This document shows, in pieces, positions 35,438 to 44,088 of a stretch of DNA of 64,000 bases. Positions within the stretch are counted from its first letter, which is position 1, and every line of letters begins with the position of its first letter. A model generated the notes under the pieces. It saw nothing but the letters and a program-made list of their open reading frames with translations, did not search any database and was not told where the DNA came from. Made by a program: the position numbers and the translations under genes. Source of the stretch: Pseudomonadales bacterium. Its GTDB lineage: Bacteria > Pseudomonadota > Gammaproteobacteria > Pseudomonadales > Ketobacteraceae. The stretch lies in assembly GCA_020062665.1 (NCBI GenBank), contig JAGUVW010000035.1, forward strand, positions 1 to 64,000, written 5' to 3'.

Positions 35438-35992
35438 TCACTCCTGCGTAACCAGCAACGCATCCACACTCTGCCGCACATCCTGCAGCAACGCCTTGCG
35501 CGCTTCCGGCGACGCCATCGCCCGCGCCAGCATCACCGCTCCCACCACCTGCGCGATCACCGCCCAGGCATGGCCATCGTCGGACAGCTGTGCCTGCAAC
35601 TGATCCTTTGCCTGCACCAACTGCTGTTCGAACACTTCACGGGTCGCTGCGTCGGCGCGGGCCACTTCCGGTGTCAGCGCCGGCAGCGGGCAACCGGATT
35701 CCGGATGCGCCACATGCTGTTCACTCAGATAGGAACGGAAGGCCTTGCGCAACGCAGCGGTGTCCTTGCCGGTGAACAGAGCGGTAGTGTGCGCGAGTTC
35801 GTGCTCGATGATGGCCTTGAGCAGCTCCGGCTTGGATTTGAAATGGGAATAGAACGCGCCCGACGTCATCCCCGCCGCAGCCATCAAGGCGTCCACCCCG
35901 GTGGTGCCAAAACCCTTTTCCTTGGCCAGGGCTGAGGCGGTTTCCAGCAATCTGGCGCGGGCATTGGCTTTGTAATCAGGAGGATAACGCAT
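35438..35992 (-). CDS. TetR-family transcriptional regulator
   Basis: A 184-residue TetR repressor. The N-terminal DNA-binding domain is ARLLETASALAKEKGFGTTGVDALMAAAGMTSGAFYSHFKSKPELL. The ligand domain contains HPESGCPLPALTPEVARADAAT, a Cys-Pro-Leu-Pro stretch shared with a group of electrophile- or drug-sensing TetR proteins. The ATG at 35992 (MRYPPDYKANARARLLE) is preceded by a purine-poor stretch; an upstream in-frame start at 36046 adds 18 residues and would run through the operators, so it is unlikely. Divergent from the molybdopterin oxidoreductase. Confidence 0.88.
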   Translation of the reverse strand: MRYPPDYKANARARLLETASALAKEKGFGTTGVDALMAAAGMTSGAFYSHFKSKPELLKAIIEHELAHTTALFTGKDTAALRKAFRSYLSEQHVAHPESGCPLPALTPEVARADAATREVFEQQLVQAKDQLQAQLSDDGHAWAVIAQVVGAVMLARAMASPEARKALLQDVRQSVDALLVTQE

Positions 35993-36017
35993 GGGGTACA
36001 GCCTCGTTGCAACGGGT

Positions 36018-36046
36018 TTGACACAGTCACCAGCATAGCATAACAT
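36018..36046 (+). promoter_or_regulatory. Promoter of the molybdopterin oxidoreductase gene
   Basis: A perfect TTGACA (36018-36023) and TAACAT (36041-36046) are spaced by 17 bases. The -10 box lies within the first TetR operator, so repressor binding would block RNA polymerase. Confidence 0.6.
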
Positions 36047-36068
36047 TCGTTATGATAACGGTCGTTAT
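36039..36068. promoter_or_regulatory. Two adjacent TetR operators
   Basis: Two palindromes stand side by side: CATAACATTCGTTATG (36039-36054) and ATAACGGTCGTTAT (36055-36068). Both share ATAAC....GTTAT, and the half-sites repeat every 15 bases. They lie between the TetR gene and the oxidoreductase gene, so the local TetR protein probably binds here and controls both. Confidence 0.72.
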
Positions 36069-36106
36069 TTTATTAGCCACAGCCCAATCCGCCGGGGACA
36101 CTTGCC

Positions 36107-38356
36107 ATGAGAACCGAGAAAGCCGCCTGCATCCTGTGCTCCCGCAACTGCGGGCTGACCATGGATATCGAAGGTGACAGGATCGTCCGCATCAAGGGCG
36201 ACGAGGATCACCCCCTCACCAAAGGCTATATCTGCCAGAAGGCGGCGCGACTCGGTCATTACCAGAACCACCCGGATCGGCTGCAACAGCCTTTGCGTCG
36301 CGAGCCGGATGGCCGCTTTGTCGAAGTGAGCTGGGACGAGGCGCTGGATGACATCGCGCAACGGCTGCTGGCAATCCGCAACCGTCACGGCGGCGAGGCG
36401 TTTGCCACGGCGGGCGGCGGCGGTCAGGGCAATCATTTGGGCGGCGCCTATCTGGCGCAGATCCGCGCGGCGATGAAAAGCCGTTACAACTACAACTCGC
36501 TGGCGCAGGAAAAAACCGGCGACTTCTGGCTCAACGGCCGGCTGTTCGGCAGCCAGACCTGTCACACCACCGAAGATGTCGAGCATGCAGATTTTGTGAT
36601 TTTCCTCGGCTGCAATCCCTACCAGTCCCACGGCATTCCCAACGCCCGCGACACGCTGAAGGAAATCAAGAAAGATCCCGCCCGCACCATGGTGGTGATC
36701 GATCCCCGCCGCACCGAAACCGCCAGGCAGGCGGACATTCACCTGCAACTGAAACCGGGCACCGACGCCTTCCTGCTGAGCGCGATCCTGTCGATCATTG
36801 TGCGCGAAGGGTTGCACGATCGCGCCTTTCTCGCCGCCCACTGCACCGGTTTTGACGCAATCGAAAATATCCTGCTGAACGTGCCGGTGGCCGATTATGT
36901 CGCCCGCGCCGACGTGCCACTGGCGGACGTCGAACGGGTTGCGCGGGGCTTTGCCACCGCACGCGCCGCCTGTTTGCGGGTGGATCTGGGCATCCAGCAC
37001 ACGCTGAACTCCACGCTCAACAGCTATCTGGAAAAGCTGTTGTTCCTGATCACCGGACACTTCGGCAAGAAGGGCGGCAACAATCTGCACACATCACTGG
37101 TGCCGATCTTCAGCCATACCGACGAACGCAAGCAAAACATCAAGCGCACCGTGTACCACAACATGTTCCCGGTGTCCGGCATCATGCCGCCCAATATTCT
37201 GCCCGATGAAATTCTGCTGGCTGGCGAACGCCGCATCCGCGCCATGATCGTTGACAGCTGCAATCCGCTGCTCACCTGGCCTGATACCGCCGCCTTCGAA
37301 AAAGCCTTCAGTTCTCTGGAGCTGCTGGTGGTGGTGGATGTGGCTCTGACCGAAACCGCGCGTCTGGCCCACTACGTGCTGCCGGCGGCATCGCAGTTCG
37401 AGAAGTGGGAATTCACTGGCTTCAATCTGGAATTCCCGGTGAACGGATTTCACCTGCGTCATCCGTTGTTTGCGCCGCTGGGCAATAGCTTGCCCGAGCC
37501 GGAAATCTACACCCGCCTGCTGGAAAAAATGGGCGTGATTCCCGCGTCGTTTCCCTGGCTGGAAAAAATCGCGCGACACGAACCCGACGCCGCTGCCCAT
37601 CTGGGTTTTCTGGCAGCGCTCACCGCCACGCTGATGCGCAACAAAAAACTGGCACCCTATGGCGCATCGATTCTGTATCGCACGCTGGGCAAAGCCCTGC
37701 CGGACAACGCTGCGGCAGCAGCCCTGCTACTGCCGCTGGCAGTGGACTATGCCAACCAGCATCCTGCCGCTGTGCGCCGCGCCGGTCATCGTGGCAATCG
37801 CCTCACTCTGGGCACCGCGCTGTTCCGCGCCATCCTGCGTGCGCGTTCCGGCCTGATTTTCAGTGTCCATGAATTCAATGACACCTGGTCGCTGGTGAAA
37901 CACGAGGATCGACGCGTACATCTGGAGGTGCCCGAGATGCTGGAAAGCTGGCGTGCACTGGAACAGCAACCGAGCCTGCCCGCAGGATTTCCGTTCATCC
38001 TGGTGGCGGGCGACCGCCGCGCCTACAACGCCAACCAGATTTACCGCGATCCAGCCTGGCGTAAGATCGACCCTCACGGCGCCCTGCGCATTCATCCGCA
38101 GGACGCCGCAACAATCGGTGCAACCAATGGCAGCAAGGTGATCTGTGAATCCGAACGCGGTCGCATCGAAGTGGTGGCGGAAATCGACGATTCCGTGCGT
38201 CCCGGCATGGTGGTGCTGCCCCACGGCTACGGCGTGCGCTATCAGGACAGTGCGCCGATCGGGCCGCAGATCAATCGCCTCACCGCCAGCACCCACTGCG
38301 ATCCCCTGGTGCGCACGCCATTCCACAAATACGTGCCCGTGCGACTTACGGCATAG
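36107..38356 (+). CDS. Molybdopterin-dependent oxidoreductase with one 4Fe-4S cluster
   Basis: A 749-residue protein of the DMSO-reductase superfamily. The N-terminus has the 4Fe-4S motif CILCSRNC (Cys8, 11, 15) with a fourth Cys in GYICQKA. Further blocks: FVIFLGCNPYQSHGIPNARDTLKEIKKDPARTMVVIDPRRTETARQADIHLQLKPGTDAFLL (pterin binding) and the C-terminal MGD domain with LVAGDRRAYNANQIYRDPAW and NRLTASTHCDPLVRTPFHKYVPVRL. No twin-arginine signal, so it acts in the cytoplasm. In the usual metal-ligand region (SLAQEKTGDFWLNGRLFG) I see no Cys, Sec or Ser. The substrate is unknown. Induction through the adjacent TetR is likely. Confidence 0.87.
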   Translation: MRTEKAACILCSRNCGLTMDIEGDRIVRIKGDEDHPLTKGYICQKAARLGHYQNHPDRLQQPLRREPDGRFVEVSWDEALDDIAQRLLAIRNRHGGEAFATAGGGGQGNHLGGAYLAQIRAAMKSRYNYNSLAQEKTGDFWLNGRLFGSQTCHTTEDVEHADFVIFLGCNPYQSHGIPNARDTLKEIKKDPARTMVVIDPRRTETARQADIHLQLKPGTDAFLLSAILSIIVREGLHDRAFLAAHCTGFDAIENILLNVPVADYVARADVPLADVERVARGFATARAACLRVDLGIQHTLNSTLNSYLEKLLFLITGHFGKKGGNNLHTSLVPIFSHTDERKQNIKRTVYHNMFPVSGIMPPNILPDEILLAGERRIRAMIVDSCNPLLTWPDTAAFEKAFSSLELLVVVDVALTETARLAHYVLPAASQFEKWEFTGFNLEFPVNGFHLRHPLFAPLGNSLPEPEIYTRLLEKMGVIPASFPWLEKIARHEPDAAAHLGFLAALTATLMRNKKLAPYGASILYRTLGKALPDNAAAAALLLPLAVDYANQHPAAVRRAGHRGNRLTLGTALFRAILRARSGLIFSVHEFNDTWSLVKHEDRRVHLEVPEMLESWRALEQQPSLPAGFPFILVAGDRRAYNANQIYRDPAWRKIDPHGALRIHPQDAATIGATNGSKVICESERGRIEVVAEIDDSVRPGMVVLPHGYGVRYQDSAPIGPQINRLTASTHCDPLVRTPFHKYVPVRLTA

Positions 38357-39356
38357 CCCCGCTGAGCCACGCCCGCCGCAACACGGCACCGCAGCGGGCG
38401 GAATCCGGCGCCGGCCGATCGAAGAACAGATCTTCCTGGCGCGCGATCAGGCCGTAATGGGTTTTGTCGGCGTCGATCCAGGGATAGAAGCCGAACGCGC
38501 CGGCACTGCTGAAGGCTCCATCGCCGCTGGCAGGATCATCCTCCACCCAGTGCGCCAGGCTGTAGTGCCAGCGCATGTCGTCAGGCAGCGGTGATTTGCC
38601 CGCTTCCCCCGGACAGCCTTTGTCATTCGCGCACACGGCGTACTGGCCCAGATGGTTGCCCAGCACCAGTTCGCCGGTGAGCATTTTCTGCAGAAAGCGT
38701 CCATAGTTTTCACCACTCATGCGCGCGCCGCCGGGCAGCTGCGGTGAATCGAAGGCAATCTGCAATTCATTGCCCAGCACCGCATTCATGCGCGTTGCCA
38801 GCGTGGCGTTGTTCAGCGCGCCCAGATCGCTCTGCACCGCCCAATGCTGGAAATGGCCGCCGTTGTAATTGAACTGGCCGATGGCGTCCGGCGTGAGTTT
38901 GTCGTTGCGTCCGGCCAGCGGCGCCGATTCGGCAAAACATTCCGCCACGGTGAGCGCGTTCTGGCGCCTGGCAATCCGCTTCACGCACAGGCGATGCTGG
39001 TAATTCACGTAGCCGGTGCGCATGGTGAGGGCCTGAATGTCCTGCTCGGTGAACTGCCCGTTGCGCACTTGCGCCACATAGGCGCCGAACAGCCACTTGG
39101 TGGACGACGCAATCGCCATCACGGTGTTGCCCGCCGGCGCGTCCTTGCCTTCGCGGCCACTGGCCTGGCGCCCCTGGACATCACCCACTTCCCAATAGAA
39201 CGGCTGAATGGCCTGACACAGGGTGTGCTGGCGGGCGGCCTGTTCCGTTGCGGCAATCCGCTGCGCCAGCGGCACCGCACTGGCCGCCAGCGCAGGCACA
39301 CAGGCCAGCCACGCCAGCGCCACTGCTGTCATCTGCATTACACGTTTGTTACTCAC
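38346..39356 (-). CDS. Exported serine hydrolase (beta-lactamase class C-like)
   Basis: A 336-residue protein with a signal peptide (VMQMTAVALAWLACVPALAAS). The nucleophile motif SSTKWLFGAYV gives the Ser-x-x-Lys of serine beta-lactamase/DD-peptidase folds; YNGGHFQ and the late SAGAFGFYPWID may supply the other active-site parts. Several Cys residues (C-x..; AVCANDKGCPGEAG) suggest disulfides in the periplasm. The start is a GTG at 39356 with an ideal AAGGAG upstream; the upstream in-frame ATG at 39386 lacks this. Its 3' end overlaps the convergent oxidoreductase gene by 11 bases. Substrate unknown. Confidence 0.8.
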   Translation of the reverse strand: MSNKRVMQMTAVALAWLACVPALAASAVPLAQRIAATEQAARQHTLCQAIQPFYWEVGDVQGRQASGREGKDAPAGNTVMAIASSTKWLFGAYVAQVRNGQFTEQDIQALTMRTGYVNYQHRLCVKRIARRQNALTVAECFAESAPLAGRNDKLTPDAIGQFNYNGGHFQHWAVQSDLGALNNATLATRMNAVLGNELQIAFDSPQLPGGARMSGENYGRFLQKMLTGELVLGNHLGQYAVCANDKGCPGEAGKSPLPDDMRWHYSLAHWVEDDPASGDGAFSSAGAFGFYPWIDADKTHYGLIARQEDLFFDRPAPDSARCGAVLRRAWLSGAMP

Positions 39357-39397
39357 AGTCGTCTCCTTGTCGATGAGCCCACGCAACTGGCCCGAAT

Positions 39398-39411
39398 TTG
39401 TGTTAGATCAA
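39398..39411. promoter_or_regulatory. Possible FNR/ANR-type site before nifJ
   Basis: TTGTGTTAGATCAA matches 8 of the 10 defined bases of the FNR consensus TTGAT-N4-ATCAA, with a perfect right half. It lies 53 bases before nifJ, between it and the divergent serine hydrolase. An oxygen-sensing control of nifJ would make sense. One imperfect site is weak evidence. Confidence 0.4.
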
Positions 39412-39463
39412 TAAGCCCCCGCCCCGGCCAGTGTAAAAACCTGGAACACCGGGAGGAACCTTC

Positions 39464-42400
39464 ATGTCAGCACCCCAGTTCGCCACCCTTGATGGCAACG
39501 AAGCCGTCGCCCTGGTTGCCCACACGTGCAACGAGGTCATCGCCATCTATCCCATCACGCCGGCATCCCCCATGGGGGAGTTTGCCGACGCCTGGAGCGC
39601 CCAGGGCCGGCCCAACCTGTGGGGCACCGTGCCGGCCATCGTCGAAATGCAGAGCGAAGGCGGCGCTGCCGGCACAATTCACGGCGCCCTGCAGGGGGGC
39701 ACCCTGAGTACAACGTTCACGGCGTCACAAGGTTTACTGCTGATGCTGCCGAATATGTACAAAATTGCCGGCGAGCTGACCCCCACCGTATTCCACATCG
39801 CCGCCCGCTCCCTGGCCGCCCAGGCCCTGTCGATCTTCTGCGATCACAGCGACGTGATGTCCGCACGGGGCACAGGCTTTGCCATCGTGGCGTCGAACTC
39901 GGTGCAGGAGGCCCACGACATGGCCGCCATCACCCAGGCCGCCACCCTCACCTCGCGCATTCCCGTGCTGCATTTTTTCGATGGCTTTCGCACCTCCCAC
40001 GAGGTGGCCAAGATCCGTTTGATCGACGACGACCACCTGCGCGCCCTGCTGGATGCCGACGCCATTGCCGCCCACCGCCGCCGTGCCATGTCGCCGGATC
40101 ATCCCGTGCTGCGCGGCACCGCACAGAATCCCGACGTGTATTTTCAGGCGCGGGAAACGGTGAATCCGTTCTACGCCGCCTTTCCCCATCATCTGCAGAA
40201 AGCCATGGATCAGTTCGCCACACTCACCGGCCGCCAGTACCAGCTGTATGAATATGTGGGTGCGCCGGATGCCGAGCGGGTGATAGTGATAATGGGTTCC
40301 GGCGCCGAAACCGTGCAGGAAACCGTGGATCACCTGACCGCCCAGGGTGAAAAAGTCGGCCTGCTGAAAGTGCGTCTGTTCCGTCCGTTCAGTGCGCGGG
40401 ATTTTCTGCCGGTCATTCCCGCCACTGCAAAGGCTATCGCCGTGCTGGATCGCACCAAGGAACCCGGCAGCGCCGGCGAACCGCTGTATCAGGATGTCTG
40501 CACGGTATTGCTGGAATCTTTCAACAGCGGTGAACGCAGCAGCCTGCCCAGAGTCATCGGCGGCCGTTTCGGTCTGTCCTCGAAGGAATTCACGCCCGCC
40601 ATGGTGTGCGCGGTGTTCGCCGAACTGCAAAAACCTGCACCGAAAAACCATTTCACCCTTGGCATTCTGGATGACGTCACCCACACATCGCTGGACTACG
40701 ACGAACAGGCCCAACCCACCGCCGATCCCGACTGCTTCGAAGCCGTGTTCTATGGCCTGGGCGCCGACGGCACCGTCAGCGCCAACAAGAACAGCATCAA
40801 GATCATCGGCGAGCAGACCGAGCTGCACGCCCAGGGTTATTTCGTTTACGACTCGAAAAAATCCGGCGCCGTCACCGTGTCCCACCTGCGCTTTGGCAAA
40901 AATCCGATTCACTCCGCCTATCTGATCGGCAACGACCGCGCCCGCTACATCGGCTGCCATCAGACCCTGTTCCTGGAAAAATACGACGTGCTGGAAAAGG
41001 CCGCCCCCGGCGCCGTGTTCCTGCTCAACACCAGCGCGGACAGGGACACCGTGTGGGATACGCTGCCACGCACCGTGCAACAGGCCATGCTGGACAAGAA
41101 AATCCGTTTCTACATCATCGACGGCTACAAGGTGGCACAGGACAACAGCATGGGCCGCCGCATCAACACCATCATGCAGACCTGCTTTTTTGCCATCTCG
41201 GGCGTGCTGCCGAAAGACACCGCCATCGCCGAAATCAAAAAGGCGGTGGAAAAAACCTACGGCAAGAAAGGTCGCCTGATCACCCAGCGCAACTTCGAGG
41301 CCATCGACAGCACGCTACAGGCCCTGCAGCAAGTACCGCTGCCGGCGCAAGTGTCGTCGCAGATTGCACTGCGCGGTTTGAACCTTACCGGCGCATCGGA
41401 CTTTGTGCGCAACGTCACCGCAGAAATCATTGCCGGCCGGGGTGATCGCATTCCGGTCAGCCAGCTGCCGGTGGATGGCACCTTTCCCACCGGCACCGCC
41501 GCCATCGAAAAGCGCAACATCGCCCTGGACATTCCCGTGTGGGATACCGAGCTGTGCACCCACTGCGGCAAATGCGCGTTCGTGTGTCCCCACAGCGCCA
41601 TCCGCAGCAAACTGTTTCCGGCGGAACTGGCGGCCAACGCGCCGCCCACGTTCAAACACGTACCGGTGAAAGGCAAAGACTATTCACCGGGCCTGCACAT
41701 CAGCTATCAGGTGGCGCCGGAAGATTGCACCGGCTGCACGTTATGCGTGGACATCTGCCCGATCCGCGACAAGAGCCGCGCCAATTACAAGGCGCTGAAC
41801 ATGGCGCCGCAACCCCCGCTGCGGGAACAGGAACGCGCCAACTGGGATTTCTTCGCCGCGCTGCCGGATTACGACCGGCGCGACGCCAAATCCTCCACCA
41901 TGAAAGGCGCCATGGTGCTGGAACCGCTGTTCGAATTTTCCGGCGCCTGCTCCGGTTGCGGCGAAACACCTTACATCCGTCTGGCATCGCAACTGTTCGG
42001 TGATCGCATGGTGGTGGCCAACGCCACCGGCTGCTCATCGATTTACGGCGGCAACCTGCCCACCACACCGTGGACGAAAGACGCCGACGGCCGCGGCCCC
42101 GCCTGGAACAACTCCCTGTTCGAAGACAACGCGGAATTCGGCCTGGGCCTGCGCCTGGCCTGGGATCAGCGCGCCGCCATTGCCCGCGCCTATCTGAAAC
42201 AACTGGAAGCCGAACTGGGCAGCGCCACTGTGCACGCACTGTTAACAGCAGAGCAAAACGACGAAGCCGGCATTCACGAACAGCGCGAACGCATCGTTGC
42301 GGTGAAGGAAAAACTCGCATCCCTGCAACACCCGCTGGCACAACCCCTGCTGGATGTGATCGACGCCCTCAGCAAAAAAAGCGTGTGGATCATCGGCGGC

Positions 42401-43039
42401 GACGGCTGGGCTTACGACATCGGCTTCGGCGGGCTCGATCACGTGCTGGCATCCGGCAAGAACGTCAACATCCTGATCCTCGACACCGAAGTCTATTCCA
42501 ATACCGGCGGCCAGACCTCCAAAGCCACACCGCGCGGCGCCGTTGCCAAATTCTCGGCCGGCGGCAAACCCACCGCCAAAAAAGATCTGGCCCGCATCGC
42601 CATCAGTTATGAAAACGTTTACGTCGCCCACGTGGCCTATGGCGCGAAAGACGTGCACACCCTGCACACCTTCATGGAAGCGGAAAGTTACGACGGCCCG
42701 TCGCTGATCATCGCCTACTCCCCCTGCATCGCCCACGGCGTGGACATGGCGAACAATCACCGCCAGCAAAACCTCGCCGTCGACAGCGGCCACTGGCCCC
42801 TGTTCCGTTTCGATCCGCGCCGCGCGCAGGAAGGCAAAAATCCCTTCAAGCTCGACAGCAAACCGCCATCCATCGACTATGCGGATTTCATCAAGAGCGA
42901 AACCCGTTTCAACATGCTGTGGCGCTCCGATCCTGCCCGCGCCGACGCACTGCTGGAACAGGCCCGCAACGACATCAAAGAGCGCTTCGCCTGGTACGCA
43001 CATTTGGCTGCCAGCGGCCAGGAGACATCCCATGAGTGA
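39464..43039 (+). CDS. nifJ: Pyruvate:ferredoxin (flavodoxin) oxidoreductase
   Basis: A 1191-residue single-chain pyruvate:ferredoxin/flavodoxin oxidoreductase, which converts pyruvate and CoA to acetyl-CoA, CO2 and reduced ferredoxin using thiamine diphosphate. Domain I starts ATLDGNEAVALVAHTCNEVIAIYPITPASPMGE. The 2x4Fe-4S domain holds CTHCGKCAFVCPH and CTGCTLCVDICP. The TPP domain has GACSGCGETPY, NATGCSSIYGG and IGGDGWAYDIGFGGLDHVLA, then LDTEVYSNTGGQTSKATPRGA. Full family length. A GGGAGGA site precedes the ATG. The stop overlaps the next gene by 8 bases. Oxygen-sensitive members serve anaerobic metabolism or nitrogenase; some are tolerated in aerobes. Confidence 0.96.
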   Translation: MSAPQFATLDGNEAVALVAHTCNEVIAIYPITPASPMGEFADAWSAQGRPNLWGTVPAIVEMQSEGGAAGTIHGALQGGTLSTTFTASQGLLLMLPNMYKIAGELTPTVFHIAARSLAAQALSIFCDHSDVMSARGTGFAIVASNSVQEAHDMAAITQAATLTSRIPVLHFFDGFRTSHEVAKIRLIDDDHLRALLDADAIAAHRRRAMSPDHPVLRGTAQNPDVYFQARETVNPFYAAFPHHLQKAMDQFATLTGRQYQLYEYVGAPDAERVIVIMGSGAETVQETVDHLTAQGEKVGLLKVRLFRPFSARDFLPVIPATAKAIAVLDRTKEPGSAGEPLYQDVCTVLLESFNSGERSSLPRVIGGRFGLSSKEFTPAMVCAVFAELQKPAPKNHFTLGILDDVTHTSLDYDEQAQPTADPDCFEAVFYGLGADGTVSANKNSIKIIGEQTELHAQGYFVYDSKKSGAVTVSHLRFGKNPIHSAYLIGNDRARYIGCHQTLFLEKYDVLEKAAPGAVFLLNTSADRDTVWDTLPRTVQQAMLDKKIRFYIIDGYKVAQDNSMGRRINTIMQTCFFAISGVLPKDTAIAEIKKAVEKTYGKKGRLITQRNFEAIDSTLQALQQVPLPAQVSSQIALRGLNLTGASDFVRNVTAEIIAGRGDRIPVSQLPVDGTFPTGTAAIEKRNIALDIPVWDTELCTHCGKCAFVCPHSAIRSKLFPAELAANAPPTFKHVPVKGKDYSPGLHISYQVAPEDCTGCTLCVDICPIRDKSRANYKALNMAPQPPLREQERANWDFFAALPDYDRRDAKSSTMKGAMVLEPLFEFSGACSGCGETPYIRLASQLFGDRMVVANATGCSSIYGGNLPTTPWTKDADGRGPAWNNSLFEDNAEFGLGLRLAWDQRAAIARAYLKQLEAELGSATVHALLTAEQNDEAGIHEQRERIVAVKEKLASLQHPLAQPLLDVIDALSKKSVWIIGGDGWAYDIGFGGLDHVLASGKNVNILILDTEVYSNTGGQTSKATPRGAVAKFSAGGKPTAKKDLARIAISYENVYVAHVAYGAKDVHTLHTFMEAESYDGPSLIIAYSPCIAHGVDMANNHRQQNLAVDSGHWPLFRFDPRRAQEGKNPFKLDSKPPSIDYADFIKSETRFNMLWRSDPARADALLEQARNDIKERFAWYAHLAASGQETSHE

Positions 43040-44057
43040 TCTGCGCACCCAATACCTGGGACTGCAACTGAAAAATCCGCTGGTGCCATCGTCATCACCA
43101 CTCACCGGCGATTTCGATTCCGCGCGCCGGCTGGAAGACGCGGGCGCCGCCGCGCTGGTGCTGCCGTCGCTGTTCGAGGAAGCACTGCGGCACGAAGAAG
43201 AACACATGACCGCATTCCTGCACCACCAGGACATCGGCCACGTCGAGGCGGAACAATATCTGCCGGACATGCCGGACTACCTGTCGGAACTGGATCTGCA
43301 CGTGCAGCGTATCGAGCGCTACAAAAAATCGCTGTCGATCCCGGTGATCGGCAGCCTGAATGGCATCACACCACAAGGCTGGATTCGCCATGCCCGCGAT
43401 CTGCAGGACGCCGGCTGCGACGCACTGGAACTCAATCTGTACGGCATCGCCTCGCGCCGCAACGAAAGCGCAGTGGAAGTGGAACAGCACTATCTGTTTC
43501 TGGTGCAGAAGCTGCTCGACACCGTCAGCATTCCCGTCACCGTGAAACTGTCCGCGCAGTTTTCCTCGCCCATTCACTTCATCGGCGAACTGGAACAGCT
43601 GGGCGTGCAGGGCGTGTCGCTGTTCAATCGCTTCTACCAACCGGACATCGACCTGGCCACCCGCCACATCGTGCCGCGCATCCAACTGTCCCACTCTTAC
43701 GAATCGCTGGTGCGCATCCGCTGGATCGCCATGCTGCGCAATCAGGTCAACCTTGGCATCGCCGCCACTGGCGGATTTCACACGGCAGACGATGCGCTGA
43801 AAGGACTGATGGTGGGCGCCGACGTGATTCACCTGTGCAGCGTGCTGCTGATGCAGGGCCCCGCCGCAATGGCCGATCTGCTGCGCGACCTGCGCCAGTG
43901 GCTGGAGCTGAACGAATATGCGTCCGTGCAACAACTCAAGGGCTGCCTGAGTTACCAGAACGCCATCAACCCGGCAGCGTTCGAGCGCGCCAACTATGCC
44001 GAACTGATTGGACAGGATGCGTGGCTGAAGGTGGATTTGCGGCGGGGTCGGGAGTGA
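43032..44057 (+). CDS. Dihydroorotate-dehydrogenase-like flavoprotein
   Basis: A 341-residue FMN-binding TIM-barrel protein of the dihydroorotate dehydrogenase superfamily. It opens LRTQYLGLQLKNPLVPSSSPLTGD and includes VIGSLNGITPQGWIRHARDLQDAGCDALELNLYG, VTVKLSAQFSSPIHFIGELEQLGVQGVSLFNRFYQPDID and GIAATGGFHTADDALKGLMVGADVIHLCSVLLMQGP, the phosphate-binding end of the barrel. Such genes commonly follow nifJ, and here the ATG lies inside the nifJ 3' end, so reduced ferredoxin may feed it. The real substrate is unknown; pyrimidine synthesis is unlikely. Its 3' end recurs as a 102-base copy at 45902. Confidence 0.87.
   Translation: MSDLRTQYLGLQLKNPLVPSSSPLTGDFDSARRLEDAGAAALVLPSLFEEALRHEEEHMTAFLHHQDIGHVEAEQYLPDMPDYLSELDLHVQRIERYKKSLSIPVIGSLNGITPQGWIRHARDLQDAGCDALELNLYGIASRRNESAVEVEQHYLFLVQKLLDTVSIPVTVKLSAQFSSPIHFIGELEQLGVQGVSLFNRFYQPDIDLATRHIVPRIQLSHSYESLVRIRWIAMLRNQVNLGIAATGGFHTADDALKGLMVGADVIHLCSVLLMQGPAAMADLLRDLRQWLELNEYASVQQLKGCLSYQNAINPAAFERANYAELIGQDAWLKVDLRRGRE
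43869..43970 (+). repeat. Original copy of the 102-base direct repeat
   Basis: This segment of the DHOD-like gene (coding MADLLRDLRQWLELNEYASV and onward) is present again at 45902-46003 with four substitutions. The two copies enclose the membrane-protein and GH19 genes. Confidence 0.95.
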
Positions 44058-44058
44058 T

Positions 44059-44078
44059 GGGTAGCCAACCGGCTACCC
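44059..44078 (+). terminator. Hairpin after the DHOD-like gene
   Basis: Arms GGGTAGCC (44059-44066) and GGCTACCC (44071-44078) are perfectly complementary with a 4-base loop, starting one base after the stop codon. There is no following T run. A similar palindrome follows the second repeat copy at 46005-46024. Confidence 0.5.
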
Positions 44079-44088
44079 GGCTGAGCCG

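Noticed and set aside
39734-41080. 448-codon minus-strand open frame opposite nifJ
   Set aside because: Antisense shadow of a complete NifJ.
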